Assembly: GCA_030765065.1 (NCBI GenBank)
Contig: CM060978.1
Span: 114,309,692 to 114,373,691, forward strand
DNA from: Deroplatys truncata
Taxonomy: Eukaryota > Arthropoda > Insecta > Mantodea > Mantidae
Direction: 5' to 3'
Length of the DNA: 64,000 nucleotides
In this document: piece by piece, positions 10,787 through 22,276 of the stretch
Position numbering within the stretch: the first letter of the stretch is position 1
Layout: every line of letters starts with the position of its first letter
Translations under genes and position numbers: made by a program
The notes under the pieces: model-generated
Seen by the model: only the letters and a program-made list of their open reading frames with translations
The model's database searches: none
What the model was told of the DNA's origin: nothing

Positions 10787-11556
10787 TACTTATTCTAGCA
10801 AATATAAAACAGATTAGATATAGTTTTTCAAGTAGCTTATTAATACATATGAGGGCCATAATAAAATGATTCAATCTTGAATTAAACGTAATTTAAACGA
10901 AATGCAATTTATAATTAGGGTGTCAACACATAAAAGCAATTCATATTTTAACTAATAACAATAATATAAACTAAGAAATACAGTAAATCCCCGCCTAACC
11001 GAAACAGCAGAAGAGAGAGAGAAAACACACAAACAAAAAAATATAAGAAAGAATGGATAAAAAAATATGAGATTGCAATTTTGCTGCAACAATAAAATTG
11101 GCAATGCTCGTTTGCCCCAACCCTAAATTCCAATACAGGTACTTGGTACTGTATACAGTTAATCCCCCCTACATACATTCCAAGAAATATTTTACCATTG
11201 TAACAAGTGTTGGTCAGTATGGTTTATTTGTGTTTAAGATGTCAGCGAAAAGAAAGGTGGTTGTAATAAGCACTGCAGGTAAGAAAGACTACAAATTCAC
11301 ATTCAAATCTTAACAGGAAATATGAGTTAAGGCACTATCAATAACACAAAGCTTGTTTTAGGTTGCTTTGCATTTTATAAAACAAAGCAGTGAATCAACA
11401 CCAACAGATATAATGCTTATCAAATGGTGGCATGATGTAGCTGCACACAAGCATTGCAAGAAGAAAATTCAGAAACAAATTACTGAATTTATCAAATAGT
11501 CTTTGTAAATAATGTAATGAATATTTTAATACTGTAAAAACAAGTAGTAGTTACTA
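10787..11556. other. Khc intron sequence, no gene seen
   Basis: AT-rich with no recognisable coding. The short plus ORF at 11098-11313 has no known similarity. Confidence 0.45.
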
Positions 11557-11715
11557 ATGGAATTAATTGTTCTTTCACTCAAGCCGTGTGTTGGACAGGA
11601 TTGGAAAGGTAGAATCAGATGACTGAAAAATTCAATGCCATAGCCGGGATTTGAACCATGGATCTTCCGATCTCCGTCCGGTTGCTCTAACCACTGAGCT
11701 ACCATGGTAACATGC
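11557..11715 (-). mobile_element. tRNA-derived SINE, copy 1
   Basis: On the minus strand 11,712-11,641 reads like a tRNA: a GGTAGCTCAGTGGTTAGAGC A-box region, then GGTTCAAATCCCGGC as B box. This is followed by a non-tRNA tail (GGCATTGAATTTTTCAG ... TTCCATTA). The same head and tail recur at 62,688-62,786. The lack of a clean acceptor stem and the shared tail argue for a SINE and against a working tRNA gene. Confidence 0.7.
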
Positions 11716-11871
11716 CGGCATGCCATTAAATTCTCCAGCTGACTCGCATTTTTCCCGGTAAACCACAAGGAGATCTCAAATTGTATTGAGATGTCATACC
11801 CCAATGGCGACTTACATTCTTTGTAAGTACTTAAGTCCCGGGTTTTTAGTTTCAACCACTATTAGGTCAAT

Positions 11872-11936
11872 TAATGGAATTAATTGTTCTTTCACACAAG
11901 TCGTGTGTTGGACAGGGTTGGAAAGGTAGAATCAGT
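11872..11936 (-). repeat. Second copy of the SINE tail
   Basis: About 65 bp here repeat 11,557-11,620 in the same orientation with few changes (TAATGGAATTAATTGTTCTT ... GGAAAGGTAGAATCAG). It may be the tail of a second, headless SINE copy or a local duplication. Confidence 0.8.
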
Positions 11937-12827
11937 AGTTATTAAACATTATTACATGCATCTGGAATACAACTACTTTCTTCCTTTTGCTGCTTAAAAT
12001 CATTACCATCAATTATCTGGAAAGGCTCTGCCCCCTTTAGTTCAGTTAAGTGGAGTTCTACTATATTTATGAAAAATTACAAAAAAATTGTAACTACAGA
12101 TACACAAGTGTAACACATATTGGAATTTGAAATGTTCTGTCACATGTTACTTAAACATATAATCCTGTTAGTTTTAATTTGCTCTCGGAGGTTGTTAGTT
12201 TTGAAACTAGGCATTTTCATTTTTCTCTTGCATGACAAATTTATTATGAATGAATGTGGTGAATGATTCAAGAAGTGCTTACTGGCAGTTTTACATTTTA
12301 CATTAATACATGGGACATAAATTTCTTTGTAATTTTGTCTTTGGAACTACATGTAACTGTGCTTTATTTCTGTAATGTAATGCGTAGTCTGATCCTTTGA
12401 AAATTTGTCCTCAAAGCCAAAACTCTGAATTTTCAGTATTTACCTACTAAGTGCTATAACTACTGAAAATGTACGAATTGTGCAAAATGAACCAATGCAG
12501 AATAAAAATGAATTTTTTATGCTTAGTGCTAATATAAAATGCTGACATGTTCTTTGAATTTAGAACATATCAGTTCCCAATTTGGTTCTGTGGCAATGGC
12601 AATTTTATAGAATGGAAATTCTCTCCGCATTGATGATAGTTTCATGGGCAATCACCTTAGTAATAACAAGGAAATTTTTAAGCTTTCTGCCATTTGACTT
12701 CTTAGCCTACTTCAGAAGGAAATCATTATCTGGCAATTTTCTTTAAATATGTAAAGATGTGCAATGCTCTCTAAAATATATGTTACCTAATACTGTACGG
12801 TACAATAATACAGTAACTATGATTTAC
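11937..12827. other. Khc intron sequence, no feature seen
   Basis: AT-rich; nothing recognised. Confidence 0.5.
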
Positions 12828-13016
12828 CTTAACCCTTTCCATTGTGGCACGAAGCCTTTTCTCCAGTTTTGGCAGTTCACAACGGAGATCTGCATTGTCT
12901 CGCACCAACTGCTTATGGACTTTAGTTAGCTGATCCAGATTGTTCTCCAAGAAACTGATCTTTTGCTTCTGTGCTAGTGATCCTCCATCATCCTCACTGT
13001 CTTCTGCATTGACAGA
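12828..13016 (-). CDS. Khc: Khc exon: coil 4 / tail cargo-binding segment
   Basis: This exon has 189 bases (63 codons), phase 0, with acceptor TCTTTACAG and donor AAG|GTAAAT. It starts with an acidic stretch, [19 protein letters not shown], and continues [39 protein letters not shown] and ERVK. This is the most invariant part of kinesin-1 outside the motor and is the cargo-binding coiled coil. No changes at conserved positions were seen. Confidence 0.98.
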
Positions 13017-13516
13017 CTGTAAAGAGCATGTTGCAATGAAATTAGCAATGTTAACCAACCACAACAAACTGAAACCTATTTAAAACAGCACATTTGTACA
13101 CATTGACATTTTGAACATTTATTGGTAACCAAACACTATGGAACCACTTCTTTTGATTCTGAGGGGATAGACACAGGGCAATCTAACAGGAATTTTGGAA
13201 CATAATTTTCTTTAGAAGGGCTTCACATAAGTTTACTTCATACATCAGATAGCTCATTTTTTTTTCTTATACTGTGTGCTTTGCCTCAGAGTTTGTAACT
13301 GTAGTAAGTCCATATTGTGCAACTAGCTTGCTGGCTCAGTCCTCATACAAATGCATATACTATAAAACAAATACAGTGCTCAAAATTGTTGTCATCAGCA
13401 TATGCTGGAAATGCTGCATCTCTGAGAATTCTAAAGTCTCTCATGCAATGAGTGGATGTGTTCCCATATGACTTAAGGATAAACATGGTTGTAGCTATTT
13501 CATGTACAATGCATAT
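13017..13516. other. Khc intron sequence, no feature seen
   Basis: No gene recognised between the Khc exon and the 57-bp tandem array. Confidence 0.5.
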
Positions 13517-13801
13517 CGCTGCTTGAGAAAAACAGAACAAAGGTAGGGATGTAATTTTGACATAAGTAGCTTTCGCTGCTTGAGAAAAACAGAACAAAGG
13601 TAGGGATGTAATTTTGACATAAGTAGCTTTCGCTGCTTGAGAAAAACAGAACAAAGGTAGGGATGTAATTTTGACATAAGTAGCTTTCGCTGCTTGAGAA
13701 AAACAGAACAAAGGTAGGGATGTAATTTTGACATAAGTAGCTTTCGCTGCTTGAGAAAAACAGAACAAAGGTAGGGATGTAATTTTGACATAAGTAGCTT
13801 T
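13517..13801. repeat. Tandem array, five identical 57-bp units
   Basis: Units start at 13517, 13574, 13631, 13688 and 13745. Each begins CGCTGCTTGAGAAAAACAGA. The five copies appear identical. As 57 is a multiple of three and the unit lacks stops in all minus-strand frames, it creates long apparent repeat-protein ORFs (13,343-13,997). These have no start context, splice link or similarity and are taken as non-coding. Confidence 0.97.
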
Positions 13802-15827
13802 CACTCTGGTTGGTGTCAGGCATGGCAATTGGAAATTGAGTAGCAAATAAGGTGTAGTTATTTATGTAAAACACTTCTACCTCCTTCACATAGGAGGTAA
13901 ACGTTCTTGAATTATCTGGAAGGTATTTTTCTCTTTTTCCCAAGAATAGAAAACAGTACTGTTTTCTTTTTATAGGATGCAGAAAAACTATTTTCAAAGC
14001 TCAGATGTTTTCTAATTTTCACAGCCAAGAACATGTTTTCCTTTTCCATGCAAGAAAGCTATTCATTTAATAATATCTTAAAACACTAATTGTGTTCTAG
14101 GAGGAGAAAAAAAACAGTATAAAAGGATTGCAAAGCAGATCTACACCTTTAATAATGAAATAGAACATACCTCCATCTAATTGGTTAATGATGATTTAAG
14201 GTTATTTTGAAGGCCAAACAACACCTTGAGTTGAAGGACCTTTATTATAGAATCAGTAAAGAGTTATATTTCAGTTTTAGTTTACAAAGATCACAGTACA
14301 TTAAGCCTTTGTCATTCATGAAGTCCTAAATATGCCTAACAATTGGTGTGACCAGATATTGAAATGTAAACTTTTTTATCTCACACGTGGTCAAACATGA
14401 CGGAGCTTAGTATTATTAATTTTCTCTATCTCCGCAAAAAATATTTTGCTGGTTTTACAGACGGGGGTTTCTGTAACTGTCTGGTTGATATGTCCTTAAT
14501 CTCCAACAGTCAAGAAAATGGGTCAAGCATGACAACTTACAGCGGAGAATTTTTTTATTTTTTTGATAGTCAAGGCCATGATCTGTTTTGGAAAAATAAT
14601 GTTTTATTAGGTGACATTATCTACGACTAACTTGATGTAACATTACCACTGTACTTTTACTTTTAGTAGTGTTTAATGCCCGTTCTTACTACATATGGCA
14701 TCACAGATGGGTGGGAAGTTTAGGAAGGAAATGCTCCATGCCTAAGTTTAAGGCATGATTTGAACCACAGATGTCCTGGTCAAGAGTCCATTGTCTTAAG
14801 AGCTTCGGCAACCTGTGTCGATATCAATGTAATTGCTTCTGCCCTAAATACCAACTTTTATGCTCTTTTATGGATGTCAAAATATAACTTATGGTAATCA
14901 ATGAAATAGGAATGCATAATCTAATGTGTACAAGTGATTTCAAGTATAGTAAAACCCTGCCTTTTGTGTTCCTGGAATTAATATTTTCCATTTATTTACA
15001 CTACTTTTTCTTTCTTCTATTGTCCCTTCAATTTACCTATTTTTAGATGTGTGTTGTCATATTTATATTTACATAACACTGAACATTTACATGCAATTGT
15101 TAGAAACTGACAATCTTCATTTTTATTTATATTTACTTGGCAGTACTGTGCTTGCAGTATGGATTAAACTTAAGCCCTGTAGCTGGCCATATTTTTTATA
15201 TTATTTTTAAGTGCTTTAGCAGGAGTGTGCATATACTTCAATACTCCTCAGGAAGGCAGAATCGCACTGAAAAATACTGGCCTTTGCATTGAATTTTTCA
15301 GTATGATTCTATAGTCTTGTTCTACACATGGCCTTATTTGAAAGAACAATTAATTATTATTTATTAACTCCTCAGTAATCTTATCTTACTGACGAGTAAC
15401 AATGAATGGATCTAACACTCAAACTTCACTATTGCGAAGAATTACTTTTGAACAAGTTTTGAAGACAAGTTGCTCACAAAAACTGTCTGTGATTTTAGCA
15501 AATACAATATGCTTAAATTATGTATCTGGGCTTGAAATTTATGTATTTAAAAAAAGTTTGAGAAATAACAGTAATAAATAGAAACACCACCATATTAGCT
15601 GTTATACACTTGACTTGTTTTGAATGTGATTTAAATATTTTTTTCTTTCTCTTTCTTTTGTGCAATGAATTGCTAAACCACTTATAACTGGTTGGCACAG
15701 TGAACACACATGCTTGTTACATGAAATCAACATGTATGCAAATGTATACAGCTTTCCTTAACAATAATGTGCAGCCTAACCTAAAAATGTTGATTAATAA
15801 CAAATGAATGAATAGGTGATAACCTAC
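13802..15827. other. Khc intron with possible tRNA-like SINE fragments
   Basis: No gene seen. Around 14,735-14,820 the minus strand shows a B-box-like GGTTCAAATC and a tRNA-like outline. 15,285-15,360 resembles the tail of the SINE at 11.6 kb (GCATTGAATTTTTCAGT, ending AAGAACAATTAAT). The plus ORF at 14397-14630 has no recognised similarity. Confidence 0.4.
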
Positions 15828-15960
15828 CTTCTTGATCCTTGCCTGCAGGTCTTGGACAAACAGCTTCCTGAGGTTATGGAGTGTCTGCAGTTCCTTAGCA
15901 ACTGTGTCTTCAAGCCCCTTCAAGTCCTTGCGTGCTTGCTCTCTCCTCTCATTTGTAAGG
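15828..15960 (-). CDS. Khc: Khc exon: conserved light-chain/cargo region, [10 protein letters not shown]
   Basis: This exon has 133 bases: one base completing an Ile codon, then 44 codons. It reads [20 protein letters not shown] and then [20 protein letters not shown], almost identical to KIF5 [35 protein letters not shown]. In the family this heptad region lies where light chains and cargo adaptors bind. The acceptor is TTCAATAG and the donor AAG|GTAGGT. Confidence 0.97.
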
Positions 15961-16305
15961 CTATTGAATTAAAGGAAACAAATTTTTGCATAAATTTTAC
16001 ACCATTTTAAAGTCACTTCAAGCAACTGCTCTGACCTAAGATTTAATTTGTAAATTCTGTGCAATTAAACTGAAAAGACAATCAACGATTATTAACAAAA
16101 TGACATTTATGAAATACTTATAATTGGTTAATATAAGAAACCATTGCCTTTGTTTAAAGCAGCACTACAGCACATAAAGAAATCTAGTGATGGCTAAAAA
16201 GGAACCAACATTTTTTTATCTTTCATTCTACTTTTTTTCTTTTTTTCTATTTTGAATTATTTGATCTATACTAGCTCTCATCACTGTGCATTTTATGATT
16301 TAAAA

Positions 16306-17052
16306 ATCTGATGTGTTACATTCACAGGACTTTATTTACCCTCATCACTTATTAGCGGATATACAAATTATTCTTATGAAAGTTTATTTTCTTATCTACT
16401 TCATTTTAATTAGATAAATCTTTCAAGAAATAGCTACATTACACATTTTGTTATATATACAAAGGGAACAGCAACAGTCAAATGTTTTAGAAGTGGGCGC
16501 TACATGCTGGCCTTAAAATTCCATACTCTAGGACATTGTGAGAAACAGCTGAAAATCAACAGGACTTGTAAAGAATAAGTACTGAACAATTTGAACCATC
16601 AACAACACACATCTCGGAAATGGCTGATGCCACAAAAAAGGTTTTTGAAATAAATGAATGAAGAGGCCTTCACAAGCTATTCCCAGAAAATTCAAGATAT
16701 ACATTTTATTTGTTACGTAAATATTTTTAATATATGGTATTTTAATCAAAATTGTTAGAACCATTTTTCAGAAAATCAAAAAATGTAAAAATTGCTCCGT
16801 GAAAAGGGTAGTTTGGGGTGGGGGATTTTCTTGAAAATCTTCGTGTTACATCTTTAGAAGGTACTGAACTTAATACCAAGTATGATATTTATCCAACATT
16901 TTGTTTTTGAGTTTTGTTGTTCACTGACACACACAGATGGACATTTTTCTAAAAATACTTTTATGGAATCAGTGGTCCTCAAAACATGTTTTCTGGTGAA
17001 GTCTCAATATTGAATTTTTGAGTGGAATGGAATACCTTCTCCAGCTACTATA
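16306..17052 (-). repeat. Family-A dispersed repeat, copy 3 (diverged)
   Basis: The reverse-orientation copy begins AATCTGATGTGTTACATTCA and runs through the usual middle (GGTAGTTTGGGGTGGGGGAT). Its distal end is cut at a TA by the deleted mariner at 17,055-17,944. A remnant (CGTAAAAAAA) follows the mariner at 17,947-17,958. It is more diverged than the other copies and has internal gaps. Confidence 0.75.
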
Positions 17053-17054
17053 TA

Positions 17055-17944
17055 CGAGGTCTGTTCAAAAAATTCCGGAACATTCATAATTTTGTGCCAA
17101 TGGAGTGTTGGAGCAAAATGCAGTTGGCAACCCTGCACATGCCTGTGCTTAATATGTAACTGTCGGAAGTTTCATTATTCTATGTCGCTTAGTTATTGTT
17201 CAGTGCTGTATTGAATAGAACATTGTGTCACACAGTTTGCGAATTTCGAGATGGCAGAATTAGAGGAGCAACATGTCTGCATTAAATTTTGCATGAAACT
17301 TAAGAAAACCTTTACAGAGACGCACCAAATGATTTCTACGTGATGTGTGATTAAGCCGTACTCAGTGTTACAAATGGTTCATGCGGTTTAAAGATTGCAG
17401 ATGGAAGTTAAAGATGCCCTTTGATGTCTACCGACGATGCTCATGTCAAAAATGTCAACAAAATTGTGCATGCCAATCAAAGACTGACTATCGGGACATG
17501 TTGCAACGCCTGCGAGAAAATGTGAGAAGGAAACGGCCTGAAATGTGGTGAGACAATTCATGGCTCTTGCATCATAACACACCCGCACATTCATCCCTGT
17601 TCGTGTGTGACTATTGCACAAAAAACGATATCATTGTGCTGCATCATCCTCTGTACTCTCCAGACCTGGCCCCTGCAGTCTTTTTTTTTTATTTCCAAAG
17701 TTGAAAACTCCGTTGAAAGGACAAAGATTTGCAACGATAGACAAGATAAAAGAATATTCGCAGACAGCGCTTCGCGCAATCCAGAAAGAGATGTACCAAG
17801 ACTACTTCTGGAAGTGGAAATGGCATTGGGAACGGTGTATCAATTGTGAAGGAGAGTATTTCGAAGACGACCTGTACAATAAGTAAAAGCTAAGCGTAGA
17901 AAAATGTTATGGACAAAGTTCTGGAAGTTTTTGAACAGACCTCA
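17055..17944 (+). mobile_element. mariner transposon 4, internally deleted (890 bp)
   Basis: The TIRs are about 27 bp: left CGAGGTCTGTTCAAAAAATT, right the inverse of TGAGGTCTGTTCAAAAACTT. They are flanked by TA. The protein starts at 17,251 (MAELEEQHVCIKFCMKLKKT) and ends with WHWERCINCEGEYFEDD. The middle third, with the first catalytic Asp, is missing. The second Asp is lost (LLHHNTPAH in place of LLHHDNAPAH) and the third motif reads SPDLAPAVFF in place of SPDLAPCDFF. It is dead and could only move with another element's enzyme. Confidence 0.9.
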
Positions 17945-17958
17945 TACGTAAAAAAAAA

Positions 17959-18227
17959 AATCAATCAGCAGGCAAACTATCATCATTCTACGCAACAACA
18001 CATTGCTGTGCTATAACAGATCTCTGAATCAGATGTTTCAATTTTTTGAAGATTTTAAGTAAAATCTTTAGTAATTTTGCTGAAATTTATATTATGATAC
18101 TAAAGTCCACTGTTCAAACTTATATCTAGTAGAATTTATTTCCTCTGCATGATTTAGTTTGTACATTATGGATTATAATATAAAAAATTCAACTTTAAAT
18201 TCGTTATTACACACCCTTATTTCCTAG
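17959..18227. other. Khc intron sequence, no feature seen
   Basis: AT-rich; ends at the target duplication of the hAT-like composite. Confidence 0.45.
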
Positions 18228-18300
18228 TTTAGCATTAGGGATGGGCAGAAAATAATGCAACAGTTTATCTTAATTTAACAGTTACCAAAGTAACTATTTT

Positions 18301-19171
18301 TACTTTCTCTACTACTTATAGTAAGTAGGGGAAGTATTGCATTCCACCCAAAAATTCAATACCGAGATTTCACCGGAAATACATGTTTTGAGCCCTCCTG
18401 AATCCAAAAAAAGCATTTTTGGAAACATGTCCGTGTGCGTGTGTGTTTGTCTGTTTGTGTGTGTGTCTGTGAACAGCATAACTCAAAAACGAACAGTCGG
18501 ATAAGCACCAAACTTGGTATTTAGGTTCAGTATCTTCCAGAGATGCGACACGAAGGTTTTCAAGAAAATCCCCCCACCCCAGACTACCCTTTACATGGAA
18601 GATTTTTCGAAAATTTTAATTTTCTCAAAAATGGCTCTAACGATTTTGATGAACGTATCATATGTTTAAGATAATGTCATGAAAAATGAAATGTATATCT
18701 CGAATTTTCTGGGAATGTCTCCAAAAGTATTCTTCATTGTGAACGACTTTTGCATAACTGGTAAACCATAAGAGATAGACAAAATTTTACTACACAAAAA
18801 ATGTAGATCGCGTTAAAATACACAACTTATGTCATATACATTTCTTTTGTTGAGTGAACCGTTTTCGAGATATTGCTTGTTATTTCCTTAAATTTTCAAA
18901 TACTTATACTTTTTCTCAAATGCGTTATTCATTTTTTTTATGTCCTGGACATGCAAAGAGAATGGAATGCGCCACATAGCAACCAGCATTAAAATATTTG
19001 ACTATCGCTTAAAAGCTACCATATTTCCCTTGCATCTACAAGAAAATTACCAATAAGATTGACATCTCGATATCTCGATTAACATGAAGCATATGGAGAA
19101 TAGGCATTTGTAAAAATAGTTTGTACAAGAGTAGAGAAAGTCATGTGAGTGTAACACATCAGATTTTTTAA
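18301..19171 (+). repeat. Family-A dispersed repeat, copy 4
   Basis: This full copy runs from TACTTTCTCTACTACTTATA to TAACACATCAGATTTTTTAA. A 9-bp AACTATTTT occurs on both sides (18292-18300 and 19172-19180) and may be its target duplication. Confidence 0.88.
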
Positions 19172-19192
19172 AACTATTTTGGAATCACAGTG

Positions 19193-19626
19193 AAGTTTTT
19201 ATAAATGCACAAATTAAGATTATGATTATTCTAGCTTCACTTTTCACCAGAACTTAATGCGGCATGTTTTGAAGAAGGTTGTCTACATCATCAGCCTAGA
19301 TTCACAGCCGTGCTTTCTCTTGTGACTACTAGATGGCATTATCTGGTTGGACATACTGTGTAGTGAGATCCTTTTCACATGAGACATCAAAGTTTAATAT
19401 ATTGCGCTGCTTCTTATGAATGAATAACTTTTCCCAAATGGAGAGTTCTGCTGCTTTTTTAAGGGCCTTTAAAAGCTTTGGTTTTCCTTCTAGCTGATGA
19501 TCTGTGGACCAAAAAATGCTCTGCAACTGCTGATTTTTCCGTTTGTTTATATTTCACATTTCCATGTGTTCTTTAAAACTTGTGTCTATATTCCAATACA
19601 AAGGACAAAATTCCAGTGGGAAAAAA
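19193..19626 (-). pseudogene. Penelope-like element tail (GIY-YIG end), left arm
   Basis: On the minus strand, reading over one frameshift, it gives SFKEHMEM, KQTEKSAVAEH, TDHQLEGKPKLLKALKKAAE and LSIWEKLFIHKKQRNILNFD. This fits the end of the GIY-YIG endonuclease domain of Penelope-like retroelements (R.FK.H...SA.A.H....H.......L......LS.WE...I.K.....NF). The reverse transcriptase is absent. An inverted copy follows at 19,705-21,277. Confidence 0.55.
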
Positions 19627-19923
19627 ACTTCGTATTTATAAAATTGGATGTCAGGATCGCAGAAAATGTAGATAGGGAAGACAAAGAGGAATATAGACAG
19701 ATGCAGCAGAACTCTTCATTTGGGAAAAGTTATTCATTAATAAGAAGAAGCACAATACTTAAACTTTGATGTCCCATGTGAAAAGGATCTCATTATATAG
19801 TACATCCAACCAGATAATGCCACCTATTAGTTACAAAAGGAAGCACGGCAGTGAATTCCAGGCTAATGATGGGCAACGGTATCTGAAACATGTCCAGTAA
19901 GTTTTCATGAAAAAGTGAAGCTA

Positions 19924-21234
19924 GGAGGGCTGATCAACAAAGACAGACTGATTTTTTTCCTGTAGCTTCCATGATAGTTTCGTATCTGTAACATAAATAT
20001 TTGAAAAGAGCGGGTTTTTATGTATAATGTTGGTAGGCGGCAGCACTCTCGTATTGGTAGGATGGTAGTAATGCTCTATTTTGTAGACCCTACGTGCATT
20101 TCGCATACCAGACAATGGAGGTGACACGAGAGGAGCAGTACAGCGCAATCAAATTCTGTTTTTGTTTAAACCATACAGCCACGAAACTTATGAAAAGCTG
20201 AAACAAGCGTACAGTGAAGATGCACTACCTCGTGCAACAGTGTTTAGGTGGTTCAAGGACTTCAAAGAAGGCGGACTTGTCAGTGTTAAGCAAGGTGGGC
20301 CTGGTGTTTCGGCTTCTGCTGTGACTGAAGTCAACATCAACACAGCTGCTGTAATTGTCCAAGAGGATCGGCGTGTAACATTACGTAACCTCAGTGAAGT
20401 GTTGAGAATTTCATATGGCAGTGTGTTTACAATTATGCATGACCATCTCCATATGACACGAGTTTGTGCTTGTTGGGTGCCACGTCTGTTGACTCCCAAA
20501 CAAAAGGTTGTGCAAAGGGGACAAGCCGTGAGATCCTGCGTCTCTTTGCTGATGGAGGGGATGCATTTTTTAAATCGATTATCACCGGTGATGAGTCATG
20601 GCTGCATCATTATGATCCTGAAGGAAAACAAGCCAGCACAGTGTGGAAATCACCAGGTTCTCCAACACCAAAAAAGGCAAAAGTTGTTCCATCTGCAGGC
20701 AAAGTGATGGTGATCACATTTTTTGACTGTAATGGAATGATTTACCAGTTCCCCCTCACACTACTGTTATAGCAGCATACTAAACATCAGTATTGGCTAC
20801 ACTGAGGAAGCACACTGCAAAGAAACAACTAGAGCTTTCTCGGACTGGGTGGCGACTTCATCATGACAATGTACGGCCTCATGTCGCAAATCAAGTCATG
20901 CAGTTTCTGGCTCGATTCAACATTACCTGTGTACCACATCCACCTTATAGCCCCGATCTTGCACCCTGTGACTTTTTTTTATTCCCATTACTAAAGGCAA
21001 AGCTTAGGGGTATTCGATTTGAGAACTCTGAAACAGTGCTCAAGAAAAGTGAGGCGATTCTCAAGGACCTGACAAAGAATGGTCTGCAGCACGTGTTCAA
21101 GGACTTGCAGAGATGCTATAAAAAGTGCATTGAAGTAGGAGGGGACTACTTTAAAAAAGATCATGTAAACATTGAATTGGAGTAATAAACATCTGTGAAA
21201 AAAATCAGTCTCAGTCTTTGTTGATCAGCCCTCG
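19924..21234 (+). mobile_element. mariner transposon 5 (1,311 bp)
   Basis: The TIRs are about 30 bp: left GGAGGGCTGATCAACAAAGA, right the inverse of CGAGGGCTGATCAACAAAGA. TA duplications are at 19922-19923 and 21235-21236. It sits inside one arm of the Penelope-like inverted pair. Confidence 0.93.
20115..21185 (+). pseudogene. mariner transposase relic 5
   Basis: The start at 20115 is MEVTREEQYSAIKFCF. The frame changes near 20,160 (to HETYEKLKQAYSEDALPR), near 20,520 (to TSREILRLFADGGDAFFKS) and near 20,755 (to VLATLRKHTAKKQLELSR), and ends GGDYFKKDHVNIELE, stop at 21183-21185. All three catalytic Asp survive: ITGDESWLHHYDPE, LHHDNVRPHVA and SPDLAPCDFFLFP. It is full-length but needs at least three frame corrections, so it is dead. 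Confidence 0.9.
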
Positions 21235-22116
21235 TAGAATAATAAAAACCTTAATTTGTGCATTCGCAAACTCACTAGTTACCAAATTATGATTACAAAA
21301 GTAATGAAGACAACTAGTTATGGCATTAACGGTTATTGAAGTAACGAGATAGTTACTGAGCCTGGGTGACATCATCACTGCATGTGTGCAGCATTGGTAT
21401 CACTTATTGGGTTACCTCAACTCGATTACCCTTGCACAGAGCTGCAAGTACATATTTGTGTACTACAGCATGTCGCCTTTCGCTTCAAATATAGCTCACA
21501 GGCCACAGATGAGGTCAGTCAGCAAAGCTTCATGCAATGCATTAAGATGGTTATTCACATATGATTAAGTGTAGTTTTTATACATTGTGGGTGGATGCTA
21601 TGACTAAATAATTAATGGTATTTAATAGCAAAATGAGTGTAGGCTGCTAAGCTCAAACAACAGAACATATATTTTAACAATGGAGAATCAAGATCCAGAG
21701 TTTAAACAAGTCTACTCTCCAAGATTGCTTAAAGAAACATAAATTTTCTCCAACTTTTGAATTTGAAAACATAAAGGTGCATGTTTCTGCTCTTTTGGAT
21801 TGGTTATCATGGATATTTACGCCTTTAAGCTTGTATGGCAAATAAAAAATGAAAGACTGATATATGACAGGGTTACATCAGTATCCCAAATCAAACCTTA
21901 AAGTTGAAAAGTCTGCCTTATTACCAAACACACCATAATTATTTCAAATTGAATATTTTTAACATTGTACAACTGCATGCTTTTGACCTCAATTTGCATA
22001 AATGGGATGATTTTATCATTTATTCACGGCTGCTCCCATCTGCAAAGCGTGGCACATTTATGGTGCAAATAGCTTAGCCAATAGGGTGAAGGCAACACAG
22101 AGGAATAAATCTGGGT

Positions 22117-22276
22117 GTGGTGTGGGGTGGGGGTGTGTGTGTGTGCGGGGGTGTGTGTGTGCGGGGGTGTGTGTGTGCAGGTGTGTGTGTGTGCGGAGGG
22201 GTGTGCGTGTGCGTGCGGGGGGGGTGTGCGTGCGGGGGGGTGTGCGTGTGCGCGTGTGTGTGTGTGAGCGCGCGCG
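22117..22276. repeat. GT/GC-rich simple-sequence tract
   Basis: This is an interrupted (GTGTGTGCGGGG)n-like tract with strong G/C strand asymmetry. The His/Thr-rich ORFs read from it are artefacts of low complexity. Confidence 0.97.

Larger units (their letters stand above)
19705..21277 (+). repeat. Penelope-like tail, inverted right arm (split by mariner)
   Basis: This is the inverse of 19,193-19,480, beginning near GCAGCAGAACTCTTCATTTG. It is interrupted after GAAGCTA by the mariner at 19,924-21,234 and resumes GAATAATAAAAACCTTAATT. The two arms face each other with a loop of about 200 bp. Confidence 0.75.

Noticed and set aside
11641..11712. tRNA gene
   Set aside because: Good A- and B-box-like sequence, but the acceptor stem is poor and the same head and tail recur at 62.7 kb, so it is a SINE.
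13517..13801. CRISPR-like array
   Set aside because: Units are head-to-tail with no unique spacers and lie in an animal intron.
13343..13997. Three overlapping minus-strand ORFs with five identical 19-residue repeats, looking like a repeat protein
   Set aside because: They come from the 57-bp tandem array, open in all frames by arithmetic. No start context, splice link or known similarity.
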